A stretch of DNA of 26,179 nucleotides from Deltaproteobacteria bacterium. Lineage in GTDB: Bacteria > Desulfobacterota > GWC2-55-46 > DRQE01. The DNA is taken from assembly GCA_016219165.1 (NCBI GenBank), contig JACRCB010000013.1:1-26179 (forward strand), in the 5' to 3' direction. The notes below the pieces were generated by a model. It did no database searches. It saw nothing but the letters and a program-made list of their open reading frames with translations, and was not told the DNA's origin. Positions within the stretch are counted from its first letter, which is position 1. Every line of letters starts with the position of its first letter. This document shows, piece by piece, positions 19,685 to 26,179 of this stretch. Made by a program: the position numbers and the translations under genes.

Positions 19685-21498
19685 AAAAATTCCACTTCTA
19701 TCATGTCATCGTCTTTAGGGACATCGTCCTCTTCTTCAGAAAATTCCTTTACCTTGTCAGATACCTCTCTATATTCGGGGTCCGTTCCATAAACCGTCCT
19801 GAACATCTCCACGGCTTCCACCGAGTTGCCCGCGGCCTCATATGCAAGCCCGAGCTCATAGAGGAGCCCTTTCCTTTCCTCATCGCTCCGCCCCTGCGCC
19901 TTCAGTGCCTTTAAATAATAACTTATCGCATCGCCTGGCGCGCCCGTCGACATCGCGCAGAGCCCCAACCTTGTGTAGGCGTCGAACTCGAAGAGGGGGT
20001 TCTGAACTGAAATCTTGAATTCCCTCAAGGCGTCAGCGAAGAGTTCCATCTCCATATACGCCTTTCCCATATTATGGTGGGTTTCGGCATCCTCGTGTCC
20101 CAGCCGTTCCCCCATACCGGCCTTTATCTCCTCGACCGTCTCCCTTGCCTCCCCCTCGGGCCATGCGCTTACTATCTTATCTACGGCCTCTTCGAGGCCG
20201 AGTTCCTTGGAGAGGTCTACAAAATCTTCCTTGCCCTCTTTTTCCGCAGGTTCTCCTTCAGATGCGGCGAGGGAGGGCATTGCGGGAAGCCCTTCTTCCT
20301 CCTTTTCCTCCAATCCGGCTTCAGGCGCCTCTGCCCCTTCCTCTTCCCCCGCCCTTTCTATAATCTCCTCTATCGATGCCTCCTCCACAACCTCTTCCAC
20401 AACCTCTATCGGCTCCAATACCTCGGCCTCTTCCTCCTCTCCGATAGACACCTCGAAAAACTCCTCTTCCCCATACGTAGAGGGAACACTCTCTCCCCTC
20501 TCTCCCCCCGCCCTTTCCATGACCTCTTGTTTTTTTACTTCTTCCCCGGGAAGAACGGCGGACTTCTCCTTCCCCCCGGCGTTAGGCAAAGGCGTCTCTT
20601 TTGGAACGCTTCCTTGCGGCGAGATTACCCCTTCCCCGGCTTGGGGGGACGCCTTTTCTTTAACCGCTCCACATTGCGGCGGCGCCGCCTCTTTTGCCTC
20701 TTCCCCCGCCTCGATATTACGCAGTATCCCCCTTGCCTTCTCGTTGGCCGGGAAGACTTCGAGTACGGCTTTGGACAAGGCCTTCATCTTCTCTTTATCC
20801 AGTCTTTCCGTATATACGTCTAAAAGGGACTGTGCATAATCCGAAAACCGGGATGTCTCGCCCTTCCTTCTGTAAAGTTCACAGAGCCCCTCCATGACCA
20901 TGGGCTCTTTCCCGTGGGATTTGTAAAGTTCCAGGAGTATCTTCTCGGCCTTATCGAGTTTGGCCTGCAGAAAAAACCTGTCCACAACCCAGCAATACTC
21001 GGAGAGCGCATCCTCTTTGTAGCCGGAATTTTTGTACGTCTCGGCGAGTTTAAGTTTAAGACCCACGTTCTCAGGGTCGATAGAGACCATTTTTTTAAGG
21101 AGTTCCAGCACATCGGAGGTCTTTCCCTTCTTCTCAAATGCGCTTACAATGTGGCTGTACTCGCTTACGGCGTCGACAATGAGCCTCTGCCTGGTATAGA
21201 GGTCTGCGAGTTTATGGTGGACATCGAGGCTTGTCTCATCGAGTTTCATCACCTGCTTGTATACGGCTATCGCCTTCAGATAGAAGCCCTTATGCGCGTA
21301 TATCCTCGCAACCTCGCCGTACTCTTTTATGGCGCCTTCTTTCTGGTTTGCCTTTACCAGCAGGTCCCCCAATCTCAGGCGTATTGAGATATCGGCGGGG
21401 TCCATCTCCGATATCTCCCTGTAATCGGCAATGGCCTTGTCGAGATACCCTTTCTGGATGTATTTTTGCGCCCTGTCTATTAACTTTTCTTTATTCAT
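19681..21498 (-). CDS. Large TPR protein with acidic linker
   Basis: A 605-residue protein of unknown role. Residues 1-265 are about seven TPR-type helix pairs (for example YIQKGYLDKAIADYREISEMDP and FYLKAIAVYKQVMKLD). Residues about 266-455 form a low-complexity Glu/Ala/Pro-rich linker with runs such as EEEEAEVLEPIEVVEEVVEE. A second TPR block begins near 470 (AETHHNMGKAYMEMELFADALREF, FDAYTRLGLCAM, LLYELGLAYEAAGNSVEAVEMF), preceded by DFVDLSKELGLEEAVDKIV. The C-terminal tail is acidic (EEEDDVPKDDD). No signal peptide or membrane segment is seen, so it is probably a cytoplasmic scaffold. Similar two-block TPR proteins occur in Desulfobacterota. Its ATG is 3 nt past the lipM stop. Confidence 0.85.
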   Translation of the reverse strand: MNKEKLIDRAQKYIQKGYLDKAIADYREISEMDPADISIRLRLGDLLVKANQKEGAIKEYGEVARIYAHKGFYLKAIAVYKQVMKLDETSLDVHHKLADLYTRQRLIVDAVSEYSHIVSAFEKKGKTSDVLELLKKMVSIDPENVGLKLKLAETYKNSGYKEDALSEYCWVVDRFFLQAKLDKAEKILLELYKSHGKEPMVMEGLCELYRRKGETSRFSDYAQSLLDVYTERLDKEKMKALSKAVLEVFPANEKARGILRNIEAGEEAKEAAPPQCGAVKEKASPQAGEGVISPQGSVPKETPLPNAGGKEKSAVLPGEEVKKQEVMERAGGERGESVPSTYGEEEFFEVSIGEEEEAEVLEPIEVVEEVVEEASIEEIIERAGEEEGAEAPEAGLEEKEEEGLPAMPSLAASEGEPAEKEGKEDFVDLSKELGLEEAVDKIVSAWPEGEARETVEEIKAGMGERLGHEDAETHHNMGKAYMEMELFADALREFKISVQNPLFEFDAYTRLGLCAMSTGAPGDAISYYLKALKAQGRSDEERKGLLYELGLAYEAAGNSVEAVEMFRTVYGTDPEYREVSDKVKEFSEEEDDVPKDDDMIEVEFL

Positions 21499-21501
21499 AA
21501 T

Positions 21502-22311
21502 TCATATGCCGAAAGAAGCGAGCCTCCTCTCTATATCCCCTGCGGCCCCGTCCATGTTCCAGCCGCTCTTTGAATATCTCTCTTCTCTAACGAGGTCTTT
21601 AAGCCGCCTCTCCTCGGAGCTCAGGGCGGATTCCTTGAACCTGACCTTAAGCCCCTCTTCGAGCCTCTCTGCAAGTATGCCTCTGAACCCTTCCTTTCCC
21701 GCGTCCGAGAAGGCCCCCACCCACGACATCTTTTCAATCGCCGCGGCGCCGAAGATACGCCGGACTAAATCTTTGTCGACGCCGAAGAGGATAGAGCCGT
21801 GCTGAAGGAACGTCTTCTTAAAGCGCCTCTGGCAGCTGCCGACTATCTTCCTGCCATCCGCGAGTATTTCATACCTCCGAGGGGCATGGAAACATGACTC
21901 TCCGGCTTCCGGACGGGTTCCCCGCTTATCTGAAATCTCCGGGTCCGGAAAAGAGGCCTCTATGCCGATTCCCCGGAGCGCATTCACGATGCAACCCGAT
22001 ATCGTCATATACGCGCCGAGTATCCCGGCTGAAAAGAGCGGATGCGTAGAGTCGCACACCAGAGAATATGTAAGTTCCGCATGATGGAGCACGGCCCTTC
22101 CTCCGGTTATCCGCCTTACAAACGGAACCCCGCACCCCGCAAGGGACATGGGATTCTGCCTGTAGCCTATGGACAGTGTTGGGGTTATCCATTCATAGAG
22201 CCTGACCGCCGGGGTAAAGCCGCCTCTCTCCCCCGCCCGGAGAATGGCCTCGTCTTTAGCCATGTTCTCGACCCCGCAATCCGGCCCGTCCAGAATAAGC
22301 CTCCATTCCAC
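21502..22311 (-). CDS. lipM: LipM-like octanoyltransferase (LplA/LipB family)
   Basis: Member of the biotin/lipoyl protein ligase fold, 269 residues. VPFVRRITGGRAVLHHAELTYSLV (63-85) and LADGRKIVGSCQRRFKKTFLQHGSIL (150-174) are the binding motifs, with K155 the conserved lysine. Cys140 in ESCFHAPRRYEI matches the catalytic cysteine region of LipM octanoyltransferases, favouring octanoyl transfer from acyl-ACP to GcvH over ATP-dependent lipoate ligation; this choice is inference. I chose the GTG at 22311 because AGGAGG lies 9 nt upstream. The longer ORF from 22410 runs through a repeat element (22331-22446) and its extra residues are repeat-derived. It follows accC. Confidence 0.88.
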   Translation of the reverse strand: MEWRLILDGPDCGVENMAKDEAILRAGERGGFTPAVRLYEWITPTLSIGYRQNPMSLAGCGVPFVRRITGGRAVLHHAELTYSLVCDSTHPLFSAGILGAYMTISGCIVNALRGIGIEASFPDPEISDKRGTRPEAGESCFHAPRRYEILADGRKIVGSCQRRFKKTFLQHGSILFGVDKDLVRRIFGAAAIEKMSWVGAFSDAGKEGFRGILAERLEEGLKVRFKESALSSEERRLKDLVREERYSKSGWNMDGAAGDIERRLASFGI

Positions 22312-22330
22312 TCTCGATAACCTCCTGTAA

Positions 22331-22446
22331 GCGCCCGGCACCACTTTTGACAGGGCTTCCTCCATAACATTCAAAGCCAACCCGCGTCGCCGCGAGGCGT
22401 GCGTGTCCAAAGTGGTGCTGGACGTGTCGAAAGTGGTGCCGGGCGC
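22331..22446. repeat. GCACCACTT-arm inverted-repeat element, copy B
   Basis: The outer arms 22331-22352 and 22425-22446 (GCGCCCGGCACCACTTTTGA and its inverse) pair over 22 bp with one mismatch. A second right arm (TGTCCAAAGTGGTGCTGG, 22404-22421) lies just inside. The core CGCGTCGCCGCGAGGCGTGC is at 22383-22402. The reverse complement aligns closely with copy A at 9814-9958. It occupies most of the lipM-accC gap. Confidence 0.87.
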
Positions 22447-22469
22447 GGAAAAAAGGGCGATTATATATT

Positions 22470-23804
22470 TTACGAAAATCTCGAGAGGAAATCTATGTCT
22501 ATGGTGCCGGCGATGAAGTCGTGGTCTTTCATTACCTCAATAAGAAGCGGTATGTTTGTCTGTATGCCCGATATCGCGAACTCCTCGAGTGCCCCGGACA
22601 TCTTCTTTATGGCCTCTCTTCGCGTGGATGCGTGGACTATGAGTTTTGCGAGCAAGGGGTCGTACTGGCTCGGCACGGTGTAGTTGCAGTAGATGGCGGT
22701 ATCCACCCTCACGCCCGGCCCTCCGGGAAGATACAGGGCTGTAATCTTTCCGGGGGATGGGACAAAGGTTTTAGGGTCTTCGGCGTTTATCCTGCATTCA
22801 ATGCTGTGCCCCTCCATCCTGATGTCTTCCTGCTTGAAGGGGAGTCTTCTGCCGGCGGAGATATTTATCTGTTCCTTGAGGATATCGATGCCTGTTGTCA
22901 TCTCCGTTGCCGGGTGTTCCACCTGGACCCTGGCGTTCATCTCCATGAAATAGAAATTTTTGTCCTTATCGACGAGGAATTCCACGGTCCCGATGTTCGT
23001 ATAGCCTATGGCCTTGCAGAGCCTGACCGCGGCCTCTCCCATCTTATCCCTCAGTTTCTCGTCAACGACCGGCGATGGTGATTCCTCGATTATCTTCTGG
23101 TGTCTTCTCTGGATAGAGCATTCCCTCTCGCCGAGGTGCACGATATTACCGTGCTCGTCCGCCATAATCTGGATTTCTATGTGCCTCGGCCTTTCGCAGT
23201 ATCTCTCTATAAAAACCTCTCCATCGCCGAATGCGCTCCTGGCCTCTCTGCCCGCCATGTGGAATGCGCTCCCGAGGGACGCCTGTGTGTGCACGAGCCT
23301 CATCCCCCTCCCCCCCCCGCCGCAAGAGGCCTTTATTATCAGGGGGAACCCCACCTTCTTTGAGACCTCGAGCGCTTCCTTCTCATCCGTCAGCCCGCAC
23401 CCGCTCCACGGCAAGACCGGCACATTTGCCTTCTCGGCCTCTTTCTTCGCCTGAATTTTATTTCCCATGAGCCTGATAATCTGGGAGGAGGGGCCTATGA
23501 ACTTCAGCCCGCATTTCTCGCACACCTCGGCAAAAGCCGCGCTCTCGGCGAGGAATCCGTATCCCGGGTGCACGGCCTCGGCATCCACAACCTCAACGGC
23601 GCTGATTATCGATGATATATTGAGATAACTCTCGGAACTCTTCGCCGGGCCTATGCATATGGCGCCGTCGGCAGACTTTGCATGGAGGGATTCCCTGTCG
23701 GCCTCCGAATAGACCGCAACGGTTTTGATGTCGAGTTCCTTGCAAGCCCTCATAATCCTCAGGGCTATCTCGCCGCGGTTGGCAATAAGTACCTTGCTGA
23801 ACAT
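22470..23804 (-). CDS. accC: Acetyl-CoA carboxylase, biotin carboxylase subunit
   Basis: Carboxylates the biotin on BCCP with ATP and bicarbonate, the first step of fatty-acid synthesis. The 444 residues match AccC. The N-terminal domain begins FSKVLIANRGEIALRIMRA and contains HPGYGFLAESAAFAEVCE. The ATP-grasp domain has SCGGGGRGMRLV (glycine loop), EVFIERYCERPRHIEIQIM, ECSIQRRHQKIIEESPSP and FYFMEMNARVQVEHPATEMTTGID (metal ligands and catalytic loop). The C-terminal domain has GHSIECRINAEDP and TVPSQYDPLLAKLIVH. AAAGG lies about 6 nt before the ATG. It lies behind accB, the usual pair, across a 118-nt gap. Confidence 0.97.
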   Translation of the reverse strand: MFSKVLIANRGEIALRIMRACKELDIKTVAVYSEADRESLHAKSADGAICIGPAKSSESYLNISSIISAVEVVDAEAVHPGYGFLAESAAFAEVCEKCGLKFIGPSSQIIRLMGNKIQAKKEAEKANVPVLPWSGCGLTDEKEALEVSKKVGFPLIIKASCGGGGRGMRLVHTQASLGSAFHMAGREARSAFGDGEVFIERYCERPRHIEIQIMADEHGNIVHLGERECSIQRRHQKIIEESPSPVVDEKLRDKMGEAAVRLCKAIGYTNIGTVEFLVDKDKNFYFMEMNARVQVEHPATEMTTGIDILKEQINISAGRRLPFKQEDIRMEGHSIECRINAEDPKTFVPSPGKITALYLPGGPGVRVDTAIYCNYTVPSQYDPLLAKLIVHASTRREAIKKMSGALEEFAISGIQTNIPLLIEVMKDHDFIAGTIDIDFLSRFS

Positions 23805-23822
23805 AGGAACCTTTAATGTCCG

Positions 23823-23854
23823 GGGAGAACCTTTTGTTAAAGGTTTCCCATGGG
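23823..23854. repeat. Small hairpin in the accB-accC gap
   Basis: GGGAGAACCTTT (23823-23834) and AAAGGTTTCCC (23839-23849) pair with one bulged base, followed by the palindrome CCCATGGG (23847-23854). The arm sequence recalls the GGGGGAAACTTT hairpin at 26131-26163. It is the only structure seen in the 118-nt gap. Confidence 0.5.
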
Positions 23855-23922
23855 AACGGATATGTTTTGAAAATCTTTGAAGGGCGGACGATGGAAACCT
23901 TCCACAAAAAATTCCCCTCGGT

Positions 23923-24360
23923 TCAGACCTCTATCTGAAAAAGCGGCTCTCCGTACTCAATGGGGTGGCCGTTCTCAACGAGGATAGCGATGACCCTGCC
24001 CGCATACTCGCTTTCCACCTCGTTCATGATTTTCATCGCCTCTATTATGCAGACGACCTGCCCATGTTTCACCTCGCTCTCCACATCCACAAAGGGAGGG
24101 GAATCAGGCGAAGCCGCCCTGTAAAACGTGCCCACCATGGGGGAGGTTATGGTCTTTATCCTCGACTCTTTCTCCTCTTTAGCCTCTTCTTTCCCCTCTG
24201 GCCTCGCGGGTTTTGGAATGGCGGCATCGGGAAGAGGCTTCTCCTTTACGGCCTCCCCCCTTCTGATTCGTATCTTCCCATGAGGGTCTTCGAGCTCAAA
24301 CTCGATAATATCGGTTGAACTAAGGAACCGGTAGAGCGCCCTTATCTCTTTAAGGTCCAT
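23923..24360 (-). CDS. accB: Acetyl-CoA carboxylase biotin carboxyl carrier protein
   Basis: Carries biotin between AccC and the carboxyltransferase. The 145 residues are normal. The N-terminal part (MDLKEIRALYRFLSSTDIIEFELED) is followed by a Pro/Glu/Lys-rich linker (40-66). The biotinyl domain then has SPMVGTFYRAASPDSPPFVDV, the characteristic thumb region, and EAMKIMNEVES with biotinylated Lys110. AGGAGG lies 7 nt before the ATG, an ideal site. It lies between pepP and accC. In many bacteria efp lies between pepP and accB; here the pepP-accB gap is only 11 nt, so efp is elsewhere. Confidence 0.97.
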   Translation of the reverse strand: MDLKEIRALYRFLSSTDIIEFELEDPHGKIRIRRGEAVKEKPLPDAAIPKPARPEGKEEAKEEKESRIKTITSPMVGTFYRAASPDSPPFVDVESEVKHGQVVCIIEAMKIMNEVESEYAGRVIAILVENGHPIEYGEPLFQIEV

Positions 24361-24371
24361 CTAACTGCCTC

Positions 24372-25439
24372 CTATTCAAGAATGCGTAGTTCCCTCGACC
24401 CCCCGGTCAATATCTCGCAGCCGCCGCTTCTTACGACGACCATATCCTCGATGCGTACCCCCCCGAAATCCTCGATATATATGCCTGGCTCCACAGTAAC
24501 GACCATCCCCTCTTCGAGCACATCCCGGCTAATGGGGTTTATGGCGGGCCTTTCATGCACCTCAAGTCCCACACCGTGGCCTGTGCCGTGGGTAAAGAAC
24601 CTGCCGTAGCCGGCCCGTCTTATATAATCCCGCGCCGCCACGTCCACCTTCTTTGCGGCTACCCCGGCCTTGATATTCTCTATCGCCTTCTCCTGTGCGT
24701 TCTTTACGATATTATATATCTTTTTATGCAGCGCCGACACCCTGCCCACCGCGTATGTGCGGGTTTTATCGGATTTGTAGCCCTCGAATGAAACCCCCAT
24801 ATCAACAATCACGAATTCACCCTTTTTAATCCTCTTTGCCGAGGCTACCCCGTGCGGCAGCGCGCTCCTTTTGCCCGATGCAACGATGACATCGAAGGCC
24901 ATGGCCTCCGCCCCCTTTTTCTTGACCCCCTCTTCTATTGACAGGGCCACCCCTTTCTCGGTCTGCCCCAAAGTAATCTTTGCCTCTGCCTTTCTAAATC
25001 CGATATCCCCTATCTCTACGGCCTTGCGGATATGCCCGAGCTCGGACGAGTCCTTGACCATTCTTTTCTTTTCCACTACATCCGTTGTCGGCTTAAGCCG
25101 GACTCCGGGCAATGCCCTCTTTAATTTCCTGTAGGTATCATAAGTTAACACCCTGGACTCAAAACCAACATCTTTAAGTCCCAGACCCTTGATGACGCCT
25201 GCAATCCCCTCGGCAGGCCTTCTGTATACCCTTATCCCGAACCCCTTCACCTCGGACCGGGCCTGAAGGGTGTATCTCGGGTCAGTAATAAAAAAGTTTC
25301 TGCCGGACGACAAAACGATACTGCCGCTCGTTCCGGTAAAACCGCACAGGTACCTTACGTTATGTAAAGATTGGACGAGGAACCCGTCAACGCCGGTCAG
25401 AGACAGTTCGTCCCGTAAATTTTCCGCCCTCTCCTCCAT
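24372..25439 (-). CDS. pepP: Xaa-Pro aminopeptidase (M24B)
   Basis: Metallopeptidase that removes N-terminal residues before proline. The 355 residues have the two-domain layout. The N-terminal creatinase-like domain covers 1-125. The C-terminal pita-bread domain has all five metal ligands: Asp213 and Asp224 (VDMGVSFEGYKSDKTRTY), His288 (THGTGHGVGLEVHE), Glu317 (TVEPGIYIE) and Glu331 (GGVRIEDMVVV). The pepP-accB-accC neighbourhood is conserved in many bacteria. The start follows the Roadblock stop by 14 nt and lacks a clear ribosome-binding site, so translational coupling is likely. Some paralogues act as prolidases, which sequence alone does not exclude. Confidence 0.93.
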   Translation of the reverse strand: MEERAENLRDELSLTGVDGFLVQSLHNVRYLCGFTGTSGSIVLSSGRNFFITDPRYTLQARSEVKGFGIRVYRRPAEGIAGVIKGLGLKDVGFESRVLTYDTYRKLKRALPGVRLKPTTDVVEKKRMVKDSSELGHIRKAVEIGDIGFRKAEAKITLGQTEKGVALSIEEGVKKKGAEAMAFDVIVASGKRSALPHGVASAKRIKKGEFVIVDMGVSFEGYKSDKTRTYAVGRVSALHKKIYNIVKNAQEKAIENIKAGVAAKKVDVAARDYIRRAGYGRFFTHGTGHGVGLEVHERPAINPISRDVLEEGMVVTVEPGIYIEDFGGVRIEDMVVVRSGGCEILTGGSRELRILE

Positions 25440-25453
25440 AAAAGCCGGCCGTA

Positions 25454-25819
25454 CTATCTTAAAAGCTCCTCTCTAACGGTTTTTGCCGCCTTGCCCGCAA
25501 GATACCTTGCCCTTCCCAAAACCGCATCCCCTGAAACCACGAACGCAAGAAAGTAATCCGGAGATACAAGCCTCATTATAACCCTGCTATTCCCGGATAA
25601 TACCACAATCTCCTCAACCTCCCCGAGATTCAAAACCATGGAGGCCTTCCTTATCTCCCCCAGCACATTCCCGTACTCGACCCCCAATGCTTCGATATCG
25701 CAGACGGAACCCTCTTTTACATAATCCTCGACCGTAATGCCGTCCATTTCCATTATTGTGCCGGCATATCCCCCTGCGACCCCCTTGACCATATCTTTCA
25801 ATATCTTCTTGAATCCCAT
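25454..25819 (-). CDS. Roadblock/LC7-like domain protein
   Basis: A 121-residue protein. From about residue 15 it has the Roadblock/LC7 pattern: GTIMEMDGITVEDYV (strand and turn), then helix CDIEALGVEYGNVLGEIRKASMVL, strand EVEEIVVLSGNSRVIMRLVSPDYFLAFVVSG, and a last helix RARYLAGKAAKTVREELL. Bacterial members such as MglB act with small Ras-like GTPases in polarity or motility, but no MglA-type GTPase lies in the window. It is flanked by a small TPR protein and pepP on the same strand. Identification is by fold pattern only; the function is unknown. Confidence 0.72.
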   Translation of the reverse strand: MGFKKILKDMVKGVAGGYAGTIMEMDGITVEDYVKEGSVCDIEALGVEYGNVLGEIRKASMVLNLGEVEEIVVLSGNSRVIMRLVSPDYFLAFVVSGDAVLGRARYLAGKAAKTVREELLR

Positions 25820-25838
25820 ATTGCGCTCGTTACCCGCG

Positions 25839-25858
25839 CTTGCGGAAAAATCCGCAAG
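25839..25858. other. Short perfect hairpin between the small TPR and Roadblock genes
   Basis: CTTGCGGA and TCCGCAAG enclose AAAA in the 49-nt gap. There is no U-tract on the minus side, so it is not an evident terminator; it may serve in transcript processing. Confidence 0.4.
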
Positions 25859-25868
25859 GTTCCTCTAA

Positions 25869-26078
25869 TTATCTCTTTTTATTGAAAACGCTTCTTTTCC
25901 ATGCGATTTCCTTAAGACTTTTCACCTTTTCCCTCAAAGACGGGTCTTCCGGACTCGAATCCGAAAGGATCTTGTAGATTGCGAGGGCATCCTCCATGCA
26001 CCCCTGTCTTTCGAGCACCTCGGCCATGGAGCGGGTGAAAAAAATATCGTCCTTGACGTTCAACTTAAACCTTTCCAT
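25869..26078 (-). CDS. Small TPR-type protein
   Basis: A 69-residue protein with one clear helix-turn-helix TPR unit: FFTRSMAEVLERQGCMEDALAIYKILSDSSPEDPSL, with the consensus small and large residues (A at the helix crossings, P before the next turn), then a basic tail ending FNKKR. I chose the ATG at 26078 (MERFKLNVKDDIFF) because that segment resembles the usual lead-in of related proteins; an in-frame ATG at 26102 adds eight unconserved residues. No clear ribosome-binding site precedes either. The downstream Roadblock gene is 49 nt away. Probably a protein-interaction module; function unknown. Confidence 0.65.
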   Translation of the reverse strand: MERFKLNVKDDIFFTRSMAEVLERQGCMEDALAIYKILSDSSPEDPSLREKVKSLKEIAWKRSVFNKKR

Positions 26079-26102
26079 AGCCGGTAAGCCCGCTGAGTTC
26101 AA

Positions 26103-26179
26103 AAGTTGAAACCTCTGAAAAAAGCATTTTTGGGGGAAACTTTCTGTAGAAAAGTTTCCCCCAAACCCCTTTCAAAGAC
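26103..26179. repeat. GGGGGAAACTTT palindrome at the right edge
   Basis: The stem TGGGGGAAACTTT (26131-26143) and AAAGTTTCCCCCA (26151-26163) is perfect over 13 bp with a 7-nt loop. The left flank CCTCTGAAAAAAGCATTTTT and the right flank AAACCCCTTTCAAAGA match the unit at 1511-1578, with R/Y changes matched on both arms. The right end may be cut by the window edge. Confidence 0.75.

Noticed and set aside
20015..20839. Long plus-strand frames opposite the TPR protein linker, rich in Ser/Pro/Ala
   Set aside because: They are the antisense of the Glu/Ala-rich linker and show only low-complexity sequence.
22312..22410. 33-codon N-terminal extension of the LipM-like protein
   Set aside because: It lies in repeat copy B, and a matching peptide is also readable from copy A at 9908; the GTG at 22311 has an AGGAGG.

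Overview
The window is a stretch of bacterial chromosome, GC-rich by eye, coding almost entirely on the minus strand; only one gene, a BON-domain protein, lies on the plus strand. The core order, read right to left, is rimP, nusA, infB, ylxP, rbfA, nrnA, truB, rpsO, pnp, then an M16 protease. That order, a large TPR protein, a Roadblock/LC7 protein and small c-type cytochromes suggest an uncultured Desulfobacterota or related Gram-negative lineage. This placement is inference; no marker gene settles it.

Region by region along the minus strand: (1) 26179-21502 holds a small TPR protein, a Roadblock protein, pepP, accB, accC and a LipM-like octanoyltransferase, so biotin carboxylase and lipoyl attachment sit together. 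(2) 21498-17545 holds a 605-residue TPR protein, a CCA-adding enzyme or poly(A) polymerase with an HD domain, and an exported cyclophilin. (3) 17363-15245 holds the plus-strand BON protein, divergent from two exported c-type cytochromes, with readable promoters between them. (4) 15134-5425 is the translation and RNA-turnover operon from rimP to pnp. (5) 5162-1 holds an M16 protease, an OmpR-type response regulator, glcD, glcF and the start of a GH57 glycoside hydrolase.

Two things an ORF scan misses stand out at the left end. glcF is cut by an in-frame TAA at 383-385, while the conserved C-terminus, including an ACPGC motif, continues in the same frame to a natural stop at 224. That stop overlaps the ATG of the partial GH57 gene (1-227) as ATGA.

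The most unusual feature is the number of inverted-repeat elements in the gaps between genes. One family, with GCACCACTT arms, lies at 9814-9958, 14574-14647 and 22331-22446. A related element at 17395-17508 has quite different arms but shares a 22-bp core with the 22331 element. A second family of near-perfect palindromes (consensus GRGRGAAACTTT) lies at 1511-1563, 1763-1801 and 26103-26163, and its two arms differ between copies in a pairing-preserving way. Other stem-loops lie at 1581-1670, 5191-5249 and 5335-5400. I see no tRNA, rRNA, CRISPR array, transposase, prophage or defence gene.
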